Shown here: positions 15,723-24,833 of the stretch, piece after piece
Layout: each line of letters starts with the position of its first letter
How positions within the stretch are numbered: the first letter of the stretch is position 1
NCBI GenBank assembly: GCA_944326255.1
Contig: CALVDG010000022.1
Coordinates: forward strand, 1-41,446
DNA from: an uncultured Bacteroidales bacterium
GTDB taxonomy: Bacteria > Bacteroidota > Bacteroidia > Bacteroidales > UBA932
DNA length: 41,446 nucleotides
Direction of reading: 5' to 3'
Made by a program: the position numbers and the translations under genes
Notes under the pieces: model-generated
What the model was told of the DNA's origin: nothing
Database searches by the model: none
The model's input: only the letters and a program-made list of their open reading frames with translations

Positions 15723-16793
15723 ATGGAAAAAACATTCGTATTTGGAGTATCTGTAAAAGGTGACAATTTTACCGACAGAACACAGGAGACCAAAAGAATC
15801 AGGTCTAACTTTGAGAACGGAGTAAATACGATTCTTATATCTCCAAGGCGCATAGGGAAAACGTCCTTGGTCAAAAAAGTATGTTCCTCGATTACAGAGC
15901 CCAGCATAAAAACCATTTACATGGACATCTACGACTGCAGGAACGAATACGATTTCTATACCCGCTTCGCCACCTCTGTACTACAAGGAACCTCGTCAAG
16001 AATCGAGCATGCACTGGAGTCTGCCAAGGAATTCTCAATATCCTTTGGAATAAAGCCAAAGGACATCGAGCCGGAAACTATATTGTCCCTTCCGGAAAAA
16101 ATAGCCCGGAAAAAGCGAGCGCACATCGTCATCTGCATAGACGAATTCCAACAGATAGGAGAATTCCCAGATTCGCTCACCGTCCAGAAACGCCTGCGCG
16201 GCTCATGGCAGCACCAGCAGTCCACCTCATACTGCCTCTTCGGAAGCAAAAAGCATATGATGGAGAACATCTTTCAGAGCAGGCGCATGCCGTTTTACAT
16301 GTTCGGAGACACATTCTACCTGAAGCCCATTCCGACCGGTGAATGGATTCCGTTCATACAGTCCAGATTCGCCTCAAAGGGGAAATTCATTGCAGCAGAA
16401 CTTGCCGAAAAGATCTGCAGCACCGTAGACAATCACTCTTCCTACGTCCAGCAGCTCGCCTGGAACGTCCTGCTGCAGACTGAGAGCAATGCGACAGAAC
16501 AAAATCTGAAAGATGCTGTCGAAGAACTCCTAAACCAGTGCTCCTCTCTATTCACCCAGCAGACAGAATCCCTTTCATCCTACCAAATGAATTTCCTCAA
16601 GGCAGTCTGCTCCGGCATCCATTCCGGCTTCTGGCACAAGGAAGTCACAGACCGTTTCGACCTCGGCTCCAAATCCAACATCGCCCGTATCCAGAAAAGC
16701 TTGACAGACAAAGAACTCATTGATAAAATAGACGGCCGTACCGTCATCGCCGACCCCGTGCTCCGTCTCTGGCTCACTACCCAATTCCTATAA
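15723..16793 (+). CDS. Archaeal-type P-loop ATPase
   Basis: This 356-residue protein has a P-loop SPRRIGKTS (40-48) and Walker B IVICIDEFQQI (about 136-146). A C-terminal helical and winged-helix region (FLKAVCSGI...VTDRFDLGSKSNIARIQKSLTD) follows, typical of the PF01637 ATPase_2 group related to STAND NTPases. It resembles genes of unknown function scattered in Bacteroidota. The ATG at 15723 is chosen because an upstream TTG lies within the -7 box. The last 6 bp overlap the convergent DUF262 gene, suggesting tight packing or a recent insertion. No partner domain such as a nuclease is fused to it. Confidence 0.85.
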   Translation: MEKTFVFGVSVKGDNFTDRTQETKRIRSNFENGVNTILISPRRIGKTSLVKKVCSSITEPSIKTIYMDIYDCRNEYDFYTRFATSVLQGTSSRIEHALESAKEFSISFGIKPKDIEPETILSLPEKIARKKRAHIVICIDEFQQIGEFPDSLTVQKRLRGSWQHQQSTSYCLFGSKKHMMENIFQSRRMPFYMFGDTFYLKPIPTGEWIPFIQSRFASKGKFIAAELAEKICSTVDNHSSYVQQLAWNVLLQTESNATEQNLKDAVEELLNQCSSLFTQQTESLSSYQMNFLKAVCSGIHSGFWHKEVTDRFDLGSKSNIARIQKSLTDKELIDKIDGRTVIADPVLRLWLTTQFL

Positions 16794-19001
16794 TGCTGAA
16801 CTCACAGCATTTGTTAACTCTTCTATTTTGCCGCGAATCTCATAGGGATTAAAATCCTGCTGAGTTATATTCAGCAAATAAGATTCTTCAGAATCATCTT
16901 CGTTACGTTTAAAACCCTCAAGGTGTCTTGAATATTCTGACACGTCCTCACCATTCCTACTCTTAAACAAAATTTTACATGTTTTTTCCCTGTTATTATA
17001 CCAAAGGTCAAATACTAAATGCAAATTACCATTCTCCACAGCTATACGGTCTCCATCCCACCACCAGACTTTCCAATCTCCATTAAGTTCTTTTCCATTT
17101 GCATAATTGTTATTAGAGCTATCAGCCTCAAAAGCCTTTAATATATAAAGATTGTGCACCGATACTGTTTTAGAATGTCTATTTCTTGAACCGCCCACAC
17201 ACAATTCCCAATCTTCAGTGTTCAAATTATAAAACATATCACAACAAGCATCTGCACGATGAGTAAAATCCAGCAAATACTTGTCCTTTGCGAACTCTGA
17301 ATATTTTTTGTCTTCTTTGTAGTTGGTTTTGATATAATGCTCGAACCTTCCATCACCCACATCCTCCAAGAAATTCTTAAATTCATCAGGGCTATTGGAA
17401 ATAAATTGCCACCAATCAGACCACTCCCACCCAAAAGAGCGATAACCTCCTTTGACGGGGACTGGCTCATAATCACCCATACCGACAATCCATGCCCTGC
17501 GGACTATGTCTATCTCATGACCGGCATCTCCAGGAAACAATTTTTCAATCAAGCCGATATAATGTCCGAATCGAGACAGATCAAAGCCTTTGTCTCCTAT
17601 GCTCCATTCAATAAAAATTCTCAGATCTCCATTCCATATCCAATGACAATGGTAAACAGCACAATCACATGCACTCCAAAACGCCTTCTCTGTCTCTGTA
17701 AAATCACGGCATACACAATCAACGCCTAAAGATTTCTTCATTTCCTCTACCATCAACATTTCTGATTTATCAAAAGGGCATGAATATTCCTTTTCTTGCC
17801 ATTTGCCACACATCGACTCCAACACTTCATAGAATGTCTTTTCTTTCGCACCACGATATTCGTAGAGGATTTTAAGAATCGGAACATGATTCAGAATTCT
17901 TCTCCTATGCTGCGCATTATATATTCTTTCATATACCCTCCTGAGTTCATAATCGGATCTATCCTTGAACTTATATACAACGCTTAACAATGCCTTTAGC
18001 ATTATCATATCAGCATCATCATCTCCTTTTGCGTTCTTTTTACTGCCATACAGAATTTTTATCTCACCTTTGTATTCTTCATATTTACTTAACATCCGCA
18101 ATGCCTCCACATATTCTTCAATTTTTGATAGATCCAAAACCTCAACTGCTTTCATCGGCTTCAATCTTCCGTTTTGACTGCGAGTTTCAAGATCCCAGAT
18201 CAATAACAAGAAATTGCCCATCGCTTCATTTACACCGGATATATTTTGCCTATCATCCAGATTAGTAAAGAAAAACTCTTCCCATTCATCCCATTTTTTC
18301 CCCCACTCCTTATCTGTGATCCATCCGTTCTTTTCTTTTTCTTTCTCAAAGAGCAATGGTTTCAAACGTTCCGAATTGTCAAGCGCCTTGCCCCGGCTGT
18401 TCATCGTTATGTATAATTCCTCACCCATCGAAGTATCTTCAACAGGATAACACCAGAACTCCACATCAAGCAATTTGTTATACGTTAAAGACAAACTGCC
18501 GGATTGTTTTCTCTGATTAAGATAGTCCAACAAACCCAACATTGATTGTATGGATTTATCGGTATCATAATACGAGTGATACCACAAACTGTCCTTTATT
18601 TCTTCTTTTTCCCTCAATCCACTGACAAAAAGATCCTTCATAAACTGCTCAGTATTTGACCGCACACGATAGGAGAAAGATATGCCAGCCTTATCCAATT
18701 TCATTATTTCTTTAAAATCTTTTTTATCCTCATCCGACGCCAACGACAGGAAATACAGCATAAGTATGACGGTTGTAAAACGCTGCTGACCATCAATTAT
18801 GTACGTTTCAGCATTTCTCTTGTAAGTATAGAGAAAACCGAGATTGACAGATTGAGATTGCTCTTTTCTCATCTCGAGCGAATCGATAAACTGATTGCGG
18901 ATGCTTTCTTTTGCCCCCCAGACATACTCCCTCTGTATTTCCGGCACTACTATTGCCACGTCTTCGGACTTTAGCAAACCCTTTAATGTTACCCGTTCCA
19001 T
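16788..19001 (-). CDS. DUF262 protein B (no recognisable HNH domain)
   Basis: This 737-residue protein opens with the DUF262 (GmrS/ParB-like) motifs: IQREYVWG (22-29) and IIDGQQRFTT (68-77). The DGQQR motif is associated with nucleotide binding and hydrolysis in GmrSD-family type IV restriction enzymes. The long C-terminal part is rich in Trp and acidic residues (for example WKVWWWDGDRIAVENG) and I see no DUF1524 His-Me finger. It follows DUF262 protein A by 3 bp, so both are made from one transcript. The gene is clearly AT-rich compared with the hydrogenase region, consistent with acquisition by transfer. A role as the non-nuclease partner in a two-protein restriction system is inferred. Confidence 0.85.
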   Translation of the reverse strand: MERVTLKGLLKSEDVAIVVPEIQREYVWGAKESIRNQFIDSLEMRKEQSQSVNLGFLYTYKRNAETYIIDGQQRFTTVILMLYFLSLASDEDKKDFKEIMKLDKAGISFSYRVRSNTEQFMKDLFVSGLREKEEIKDSLWYHSYYDTDKSIQSMLGLLDYLNQRKQSGSLSLTYNKLLDVEFWCYPVEDTSMGEELYITMNSRGKALDNSERLKPLLFEKEKEKNGWITDKEWGKKWDEWEEFFFTNLDDRQNISGVNEAMGNFLLLIWDLETRSQNGRLKPMKAVEVLDLSKIEEYVEALRMLSKYEEYKGEIKILYGSKKNAKGDDDADMIMLKALLSVVYKFKDRSDYELRRVYERIYNAQHRRRILNHVPILKILYEYRGAKEKTFYEVLESMCGKWQEKEYSCPFDKSEMLMVEEMKKSLGVDCVCRDFTETEKAFWSACDCAVYHCHWIWNGDLRIFIEWSIGDKGFDLSRFGHYIGLIEKLFPGDAGHEIDIVRRAWIVGMGDYEPVPVKGGYRSFGWEWSDWWQFISNSPDEFKNFLEDVGDGRFEHYIKTNYKEDKKYSEFAKDKYLLDFTHRADACCDMFYNLNTEDWELCVGGSRNRHSKTVSVHNLYILKAFEADSSNNNYANGKELNGDWKVWWWDGDRIAVENGNLHLVFDLWYNNREKTCKILFKSRNGEDVSEYSRHLEGFKRNEDDSEESYLLNITQQDFNPYEIRGKIEELTNAVSSAL

Positions 19002-19004
19002 ACT

Positions 19005-20873
19005 CTATTGCTTATTGAAAAATTCATCTATTTGTCTTGATATATCCTCACAATTTCTTTTAATATCGGCAAAAGTCCAATAACCATCTTTCTCCATTGA
19101 GAAGACATTCATTGTGTAAGGACGTATCTGCGTGATTTTTTTCTTTTTTTGTTCCGGGGTCGCGAAATAATTACGAAAAATTTCTGTCTTCTTATCTTTA
19201 AACAACGCATTTTTATACCCACGGTTTACGCTTTTATCCAATAATACAAGATTGCCGACAGAATTCAAGCCGAATGAATTCAAAAAGTCCACAATACCAT
19301 CATACTCTTTATCGTCAAGACTCTTCAATTTATTCAATTGTTCTTCATTAATTATACTTTTTATTTCTTTATCATCAAGGTTTGCTCTTAGTTCACGAAT
19401 GTACATTTTCCATTTCTCTTCATCCTTACGATCTTCTTCACTTGGAGTCTGGCAGGCAATATGTTCGACATCCTCATTCTTCCTCTGTGAGAAATCTTCC
19501 AACTGCATACGTCCCACTGATTTTGAGTTAAGACTGATTATAACATCCAATAGAATTAGAATTTTGATAAGCTGCCCCTTATATTCATACCAAGATTTCT
19601 GAACTGATTCAATATGCTCTTTAAGGACATCTATGCCTTCTTTTTCACCGGCATCACCCTTATATTCTTCAAGCACGACATCCTTTACCAATCCATGCAA
19701 ATACTTACGGAACTTTGACTTAGTTTCACTCTTTGTGTATTCATTATACAAATTTCCGAAAGTCACCTTAATTTTATAGTTTGAGAAAAGATAAGAGGTA
19801 TAATAAAATATTTCCTTATCCGAGTACCAGTCCCGTACCACATTGTACATCCGTTTAAATTGTTCATACATCTCCCAATTATCGTCCGCATAACCATTGT
19901 CTTTCAAATCAAGACCATATTCGAAATAACGGAATCCAAATTCTTCCTTTTTTCCCCTCCTCACTTCATACATCATACGGTAAATATAATTTACAGGATA
20001 TTCATTGGGATTAAATATGGTATTCTTCAAAGCCTCGTTAGGAAGAAGAAGTTCCAAATATTTTTTAATCTCGTCCTGACTGCACCACGCATTTACAGCA
20101 TCCAGTTCCATTCCCATCCTCACCCTGAACCCACTGACTGTCTGTTCCGTTTCTTCTTTATTGCTATTTGTCCCTCCATACTTTTCTTTTGAAGAACGCG
20201 TAATCATCACAGCCCTCATTAAATCCGCGCCGTCAAGTTCCGCTTTTGCTCCATTTATGTCTGAAAAAATCCGGTATTCGTCTCCTGCCACCACATTTAA
20301 TATAAATCGCACGTCGTTCAACAACACATCCTTAAAGCCTTCTCGAGGCAGTTCCTCAGATGACACTCCGCAATCCCATTCTTTAACCGCATCTGCAACT
20401 TGCCGAATATAAAACTCATCTTTATGTTTCGCACCCTCCTCTATTCTCCCGTTCCAGTAGCATCCGGTATAAATCTGACTTTCAAGAAAACTCCCAGTCT
20501 GTTCCCTCACATCATACTTCAGTTTTCCCTTAAACAAGTCTCCATTATCATAATAAGAAAGAATTATCGCTATTGTAGTAAGACGCTGTTGACCATCCAC
20601 CACATTAAAGTAAGCATTCCCATCCCTATCATACTTTTTAATCAACGTAATATGCTGAAGACAGTAAAATGTGTATTTATCACCATAACCTGCCTTTTTC
20701 TCACAATACTTTTTCAAATCTTCGAGCAACACTTTAGCATCTTCTTCTCCCCACTCATATCCTCTCTGATAACTTGGTATAACATAACATTGTGCATTCC
20801 CACTCTCCAAGTAGCTATGCATAATCTCATTGATATTGAATACGAGACCGTTTTCCCTTATATTATTTCCCAT
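19005..20873 (-). CDS. DUF262-DUF1524 protein A (GmrSD-like predicted nuclease)
   Basis: This 622-residue protein has DUF262 motifs IPSYQRGYEWG (32-42) and VVDGQQRLTT (91-100). It ends in a DUF1524 His-Me finger nuclease: VEHIACQTP (His471), then NSVGNLVLLDKSVN (Asn541, Asn550) and YKNALFKDKK. In GmrSD, SspE and BrxU-type enzymes the first domain hydrolyses NTP and senses modified DNA while the HNH domain cuts. The conserved residues look intact. It is the first gene of a two-gene unit with its own promoter at 20909-20940, and the AAA ATPase gene upstream is on the same strand. The pairing of two full DUF262 proteins is unlike the single GmrSD fusion. Confidence 0.88.
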   Translation of the reverse strand: MGNNIRENGLVFNINEIMHSYLESGNAQCYVIPSYQRGYEWGEEDAKVLLEDLKKYCEKKAGYGDKYTFYCLQHITLIKKYDRDGNAYFNVVDGQQRLTTIAIILSYYDNGDLFKGKLKYDVREQTGSFLESQIYTGCYWNGRIEEGAKHKDEFYIRQVADAVKEWDCGVSSEELPREGFKDVLLNDVRFILNVVAGDEYRIFSDINGAKAELDGADLMRAVMITRSSKEKYGGTNSNKEETEQTVSGFRVRMGMELDAVNAWCSQDEIKKYLELLLPNEALKNTIFNPNEYPVNYIYRMMYEVRRGKKEEFGFRYFEYGLDLKDNGYADDNWEMYEQFKRMYNVVRDWYSDKEIFYYTSYLFSNYKIKVTFGNLYNEYTKSETKSKFRKYLHGLVKDVVLEEYKGDAGEKEGIDVLKEHIESVQKSWYEYKGQLIKILILLDVIISLNSKSVGRMQLEDFSQRKNEDVEHIACQTPSEEDRKDEEKWKMYIRELRANLDDKEIKSIINEEQLNKLKSLDDKEYDGIVDFLNSFGLNSVGNLVLLDKSVNRGYKNALFKDKKTEIFRNYFATPEQKKKKITQIRPYTMNVFSMEKDGYWTFADIKRNCEDISRQIDEFFNKQ

Positions 20874-20908
20874 ATGAATGTCTTTAAATTACTCATACTA
20901 CAACTATA

Positions 20909-20940
20909 CAAAGTTATTAAAACTCAACTATACATCCAAA
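20909..20940 (-). promoter_or_regulatory. Promoter of the DUF262 pair (TTTG-N20-TAACTTTG)
   Basis: On the minus strand TTTG (20940-20937) and TAACTTTG (20916-20909) are separated by 20 bp, close to the Bacteroides -33/-7 consensus. The start codon at 20873 is about 35 bp downstream. The DUF262 pair can therefore be expressed independently of the upstream AAA gene. Confidence 0.7.
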
Positions 20941-20945
20941 TAGAA

Positions 20946-23036
20946 TCAATTGCCAAAACCGATCCGAGTCCGTTCCTTGCCGATCTTCTCCTCACCGCAA
21001 AGGCCAGCAATGGTCTCGATGGAGGGAGGGGTACCGTCCAGGACCTCCATCATAGTAGCCTTGCGGACGATGTTGTCTATCTCGCCGCCGCTGAAATCGT
21101 ACTCAGATGCCAGACGGGCGGCATCGTCCGGACTCAAGCCCGGGAGTTTGTCGAGCCAGATGCTGCGCTTGACCTCTACTGACGGCTTCTCGAAGCGGAT
21201 CTTGAAGAGGAAACGGCGTTCGAAGGCCCGGTCCAGATTGTCGGCCAGGTTCGTGGTCGCTATCAGTATTCCCTCCAGCTTCTCCATCTCCTCGAGAATA
21301 ATGTTCTGAATAGTGTTCTCGGTCTGGTCTATGCTGCCGCCGCTGCCGACTGCCTTCCGTTTGGAAAATATGGCATCCGCCTCATTGAACAGCAATATCG
21401 GTTTGATCGGCGCGCGACGGCACAGCCGTTTATAGCGGGTGAATATATCCTTGACAATCTTCTCGCTCTCCCCGTACCACATGCTCTTCGCCGCACTGAT
21501 ATCTACGTGCACCACGTCCCGGCCGCTCTCCCGCGCCCACTGCAGCACCGATTCGGTCTTGCCGGTACCAGGAGCACCATAAAGCAGGACCGCGATACCT
21601 TTGGCCAGCCCTTTCTCCTCCAGCCGGGCCACCAGCGACTGATAATTCTGCTCCTGCAGAGTATCACCCACCAGACGCAGCTGCTCCTGCTCCTTCCCGG
21701 AGAAAAACAGTCGTTTTTCCTTGATACCCTTCGAAAGGATTAGTTCCTTCTTGTCGGGCTTCTCCATGAACAGTTCCGCATCTTCCTCAAAATACAGTTC
21801 CTTCCCTTTATCAGTCAGATTCAAGACTGTGTACTCTCCAAAGATGCTGCTCTCCGTCACTACCTCCACAAGGTCAAGCTTCTGCAGCTTGTGCTTTTCT
21901 TCCTTGAAGGCTTTCAGAGCCGCATTGCGTTCTTTTATTCGATACAAAGTGCTGAGTTCCCTAGTCAAACTTACCGAGCCACCCCCGGCACAAGCATTGC
22001 AGACGATATAGAACAGTGCGCGTATATCATCCTCCTCAACAAGCCCCCTTATTTTTGCCAGGCACTCAAAACTGCCGTTGGAATCCTCCATCAGCCGGAT
22101 TTTCGCCGACAAATTTCTCATAACCATGGGATTTTTGAGATTATAGGCATCACTGTGAATATAATCACTGACCTCTTTGGCAAATGAGAACCTGTCCAGA
22201 CCCGTGTACTGCTTTCCGAATATACCGAAATCCTCCCCCAGGAAAATCCGCTGTCCTTTCACCGTCAGCTCCATACCGTCCCTCTCTCCCGACACCTCCA
22301 CCAGTCCGGCACGGACCAGCGGATGCGTTCCGTCCAGCAACGACTTCCGCTCGCGGAACCGCACCCCGTATGCCTCATACATATCCCGGAGCGTGGTCGT
22401 CAGGTCAGATCTGCCGTTCCCGTCACTGCTGAAAAAGTCGTAACTCATCTCGTAGAACAATGTTCTGGCCGGAAGCTCCTCCACGACCGCCACCAGTTCC
22501 CTGACCAGCGGCATCTCACTGTTCTCCCGCTCTATGGAATCGACAAACTGGAAGAGAGACTCCGACATCACGTCACTGTCCTGCACCTGCGAGTCCACCA
22601 GCCGGCAGAAATCGTAACGGTCGAACTCTTTCTCCAGAATCCGGGACTTGCGGAGCTCCGGCCTGCGGTTCTCCAGTACGCTGCCGATCACGTGATTGGC
22701 CACTAAGAAATTCTGATTGGTCAGACGGCACTCGCTCAAGTCGGTCTGCACCACAAGCCCTTTCTCCAACAATGACTTGACAAACGGCACATACTCCATA
22801 ACCTCCAGCTGAGTGCAGCCGAAATAAGATGCCAGATCCTCCAGGTCACTGCACCTGCCCGCGCAACTCCTGTCAAAAAGGGCAGTGAACACCACCGCCT
22901 CACCCTTGTTATCCAGTCCCAGGCGCTGGGCCATCATATCCAGCTGAGCAGTTATCTCCTTACCGCCCAGTCGCTTCAACTTACTGTCACGCAGCTTTAC
23001 CGCTGCCGCCTTGATCAATTGTATCAGTGTTCTCAT
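20946..23036 (-). CDS. AAA family ATPase with N-terminal winged-helix-like region (paralogue 2)
   Basis: This 696-residue protein is a longer paralogue of the ATPase at 11049-12710. The AAA module has Walker A GAPGTGKT (487-494), ILLFNEADA as Walker B (Asn551 for Asp), sensor-1 IATTNL, AFERRF (604-609) and a C-terminal RIGF. Near the N-terminus DLASYFGCTQLEVMEYV (67-83) matches the HTH-like segment of paralogue 1. The middle 350 residues are poorly conserved with it. Unusually for this genome the start is preceded by a strong AAAGGAGG about 7 nt before ATG. It lies 72 bp upstream of the DUF262 pair on the same strand, so read-through is possible. Substrate unknown. Confidence 0.85.
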   Translation of the reverse strand: MRTLIQLIKAAAVKLRDSKLKRLGGKEITAQLDMMAQRLGLDNKGEAVVFTALFDRSCAGRCSDLEDLASYFGCTQLEVMEYVPFVKSLLEKGLVVQTDLSECRLTNQNFLVANHVIGSVLENRRPELRKSRILEKEFDRYDFCRLVDSQVQDSDVMSESLFQFVDSIERENSEMPLVRELVAVVEELPARTLFYEMSYDFFSSDGNGRSDLTTTLRDMYEAYGVRFRERKSLLDGTHPLVRAGLVEVSGERDGMELTVKGQRIFLGEDFGIFGKQYTGLDRFSFAKEVSDYIHSDAYNLKNPMVMRNLSAKIRLMEDSNGSFECLAKIRGLVEEDDIRALFYIVCNACAGGGSVSLTRELSTLYRIKERNAALKAFKEEKHKLQKLDLVEVVTESSIFGEYTVLNLTDKGKELYFEEDAELFMEKPDKKELILSKGIKEKRLFFSGKEQEQLRLVGDTLQEQNYQSLVARLEEKGLAKGIAVLLYGAPGTGKTESVLQWARESGRDVVHVDISAAKSMWYGESEKIVKDIFTRYKRLCRRAPIKPILLFNEADAIFSKRKAVGSGGSIDQTENTIQNIILEEMEKLEGILIATTNLADNLDRAFERRFLFKIRFEKPSVEVKRSIWLDKLPGLSPDDAARLASEYDFSGGEIDNIVRKATMMEVLDGTPPSIETIAGLCGEEKIGKERTRIGFGN

Positions 23037-23119
23037 ATCCGTCCTCCTTTACTTTTACGCAGCAAAGGTCGCACGCACATGAGCAACATAATGGCACACT
23101 CATAAAAATTTTGAAAATT

Positions 23120-23614
23120 TTATAAAATCCTCAGGGCAATGGCAGCGCAGGCCTCGGCGTCGGCCAGGGCATGGTGGTGCTGCGTAAGGTCGTAGCCGCA
23201 GCGGGCAGCGACGGTCTGGAGCCTGTGGTTGGGCAGCTCCGCCCCGAAAACACGGCGGGAAGCCCTGCAGGTACAATGAAAAACATACTCCGGGTAATCC
23301 ATGCGGTACACCTGGAACACAGCCCGCAGACATCCCTCGTCGAAAGGACTGTTGTGGGCCACTAACGGCAGCCCTTCTATCAGCGGAGCCACCTTCTCCC
23401 ACACATAGGGAAATACCGGCGCATCGGCAGTATCCTCCAGGGTAAGGCCGTGTACCCGGGTATTCCAGTAACTGTAATACTCCGGTTCAGGCCGGATGAG
23501 GCTGTAAAAGCGGTCGGCTATCACCCCACCCCGCACGACCACTACTCCCACGCTGCACACACTGGTACGCTGTTCATTGGCTGTCTCGAAATCTATGGCT
23601 GCAAAATCTTTCAT
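23120..23614 (-). CDS. DEDDh-family 3'-5' exonuclease (DnaQ-like)
   Basis: This 164-residue protein has the five catalytic residues of the DEDDh family: AIDFET with Asp8 and Glu10, VAHNSPFD with Asp92, and HHHALADAEA with His148 and Asp152. The length matches stand-alone DnaQ/ExoX-type exonucleases rather than the epsilon subunit with its polymerase-binding tail. It probably trims single-stranded DNA or RNA. It starts 4 bp after the metallophosphoesterase stop and is likely co-transcribed with it. Confidence 0.9.
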   Translation of the reverse strand: MKDFAAIDFETANEQRTSVCSVGVVVVRGGVIADRFYSLIRPEPEYYSYWNTRVHGLTLEDTADAPVFPYVWEKVAPLIEGLPLVAHNSPFDEGCLRAVFQVYRMDYPEYVFHCTCRASRRVFGAELPNHRLQTVAARCGYDLTQHHHALADAEACAAIALRIL

Positions 23615-23618
23615 GGGC

Positions 23619-24290
23619 TCAAATATAAAGATAAAGACCGTTGCGTAGGCAGTCGCAGAACACGATCTTGCCGCCGCCCGGGCCGGTATGCTCGGTCACT
23701 TCCTCCACCCGGTTGTGCCCGACTATCTGGTTGAAGCCGTGCAGAGGCTCCTCCAGCTCGCTTTTATCTGCCCAGAATATGCCGCCGGTATCACCACGGC
23801 GGCCTCCACGGGCATAGCCGACACGAAGCAACGCCGGGACCTGGTCTGCCGCCGGATTGTTCAGCTGTTCCGCCACAGACCGAGAAGCATCACCGCAGAA
23901 ATCATTATCGAACCACTCCTGCGACACCCCGGCATGAGTGAACAGATACTCCCCGTCCTGAAACGCATACTGAAACAAACCAATATTATTCAGAAACATC
24001 CATGAGGCCGCTTCCGCAATCCCCATATCGAAACGGGTACCGACACACGCATCCTCACAGAAATAGTGCAGGTCGTGATTGCCCAGCAGAAGTATCACAT
24101 CCTCCGGTCTGTCCCGCTTCAACTGCATGATTGCCCGAAGATTGTCCAAAAGCTTACCCTTATGGACATACCCGTACGGATCCAGATAGTCACCGAGAAA
24201 GACCACCCTGCACTTCGGATGCGCCTCCACTACATCCCGCCACAGGTCCAGCCCGTGCACGTCGCCTATCGCTATAGTCGCCTTTTCCAT
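23619..24290 (-). CDS. Calcineurin-like metallophosphoesterase
   Basis: This 223-residue protein has the full set of metallophosphatase motifs: GDVHG (9-13), GDYLDPYG (33-40), LLGNHDLHY (about 69-77), THAGVS and VGHNR near the C-terminus. This resembles the PrpA/ApaH/lambda phosphatase class, with activity on Ser/Thr-phosphate or dinucleoside polyphosphates. Candidate -7 boxes are TATTTTTG at 24295-24302, which would give a nearly leaderless mRNA, and TACTTTTG at 24383-24390. It is followed after 4 bp by the exonuclease gene. The natural substrate cannot be told from sequence. Confidence 0.88.
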   Translation of the reverse strand: MEKATIAIGDVHGLDLWRDVVEAHPKCRVVFLGDYLDPYGYVHKGKLLDNLRAIMQLKRDRPEDVILLLGNHDLHYFCEDACVGTRFDMGIAEAASWMFLNNIGLFQYAFQDGEYLFTHAGVSQEWFDNDFCGDASRSVAEQLNNPAADQVPALLRVGYARGGRRGDTGGIFWADKSELEEPLHGFNQIVGHNRVEEVTEHTGPGGGKIVFCDCLRNGLYLYI

Positions 24291-24375
24291 ATTTCAAAAA
24301 TAGTAAATTCTTTACCATTCTGCACCATACCATGCAGTATTATAACTAAAACACTGGCAATGTGGCACTTAATGC

Positions 24376-24534
24376 TTAATAGCAAAAGTATCTATTTCTT
24401 AGGAAATGATTATCCGCATCCTCATCAGGCTCATCGCCCTCCTGGATCTTCACTACTGATTTGAGCCGGTCCTCTATCTGCATGATTCTTTTCTGCAAGT
24501 CCGCTCTGACGCATAATGCTTCCGCTAATTTCAT
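24376..24534 (-). pseudogene. DIP1984-like N-terminal remnant (52 residues)
   Basis: A 52-codon frame encodes MKLAEALCVRADLQKRI followed by MQIEDRLKSVVKIQEGDEP, which I recognise as the N-terminal helix region of DIP1984 (septicolysin-like) proteins. Those are usually about 150 residues, so this is about one third and then stops (FCY, TAA) after an unrelated tail. The divergence point falls at a 13-bp sequence (ATGATTATCCGCA, 24406-24418) that also occurs at 24625-24637, upstream of the remnant, suggesting a rearrangement truncated it. It is too short for a routine gene call. A functional short peptide is possible but less likely. Confidence 0.55.
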
Positions 24535-24656
24535 TTTTTCAATTTTATTGATTCTGATGCAAAATCATCGACATCTTATGCCACAACACAGCACAAGGCT
24601 GTGATAACCAGATAATTTATTATGATGATTATCCGCAAAGATACCCCTACAGCCTT

Positions 24657-24833
24657 CACGTTGCTTTTTAGTTGAGTTGCATATGCTTGGATATAAGTAC
24701 TTTACCCATCAGCCGATATTTTAAGTGGGGCGGATTCCACTCAGAATGAGCCTTTTTGCCGTCACTTAACTTTTTACGCAAAATGCAATAGCCGGTCAGT
24801 CAGGCGGTTGCGACACAACTAAAAAGCAACGTG
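24657..24833. repeat. 177-bp element with 24-bp inverted repeats (MITE-like)
   Basis: The arm at 24657-24680 (CACGTTGCTTTTTAGTTG then AGTTGC) and the inverted arm at 24810-24833 match at 22 of 24 positions, 18 of them consecutive. The interior has a small hairpin (AGTGG...CCACT, about 24724-24741) and no reading frame of note. No obvious target duplication is visible at the ends. A small non-autonomous element mobilised in trans is the simplest explanation. Confidence 0.6.

Noticed and set aside
16788..20873. Possibility that the two DUF262 genes are one gene split by a frameshift
   Set aside because: Each has its own start, its own N-terminal DUF262 motifs and a 3-bp gap with a proper stop.
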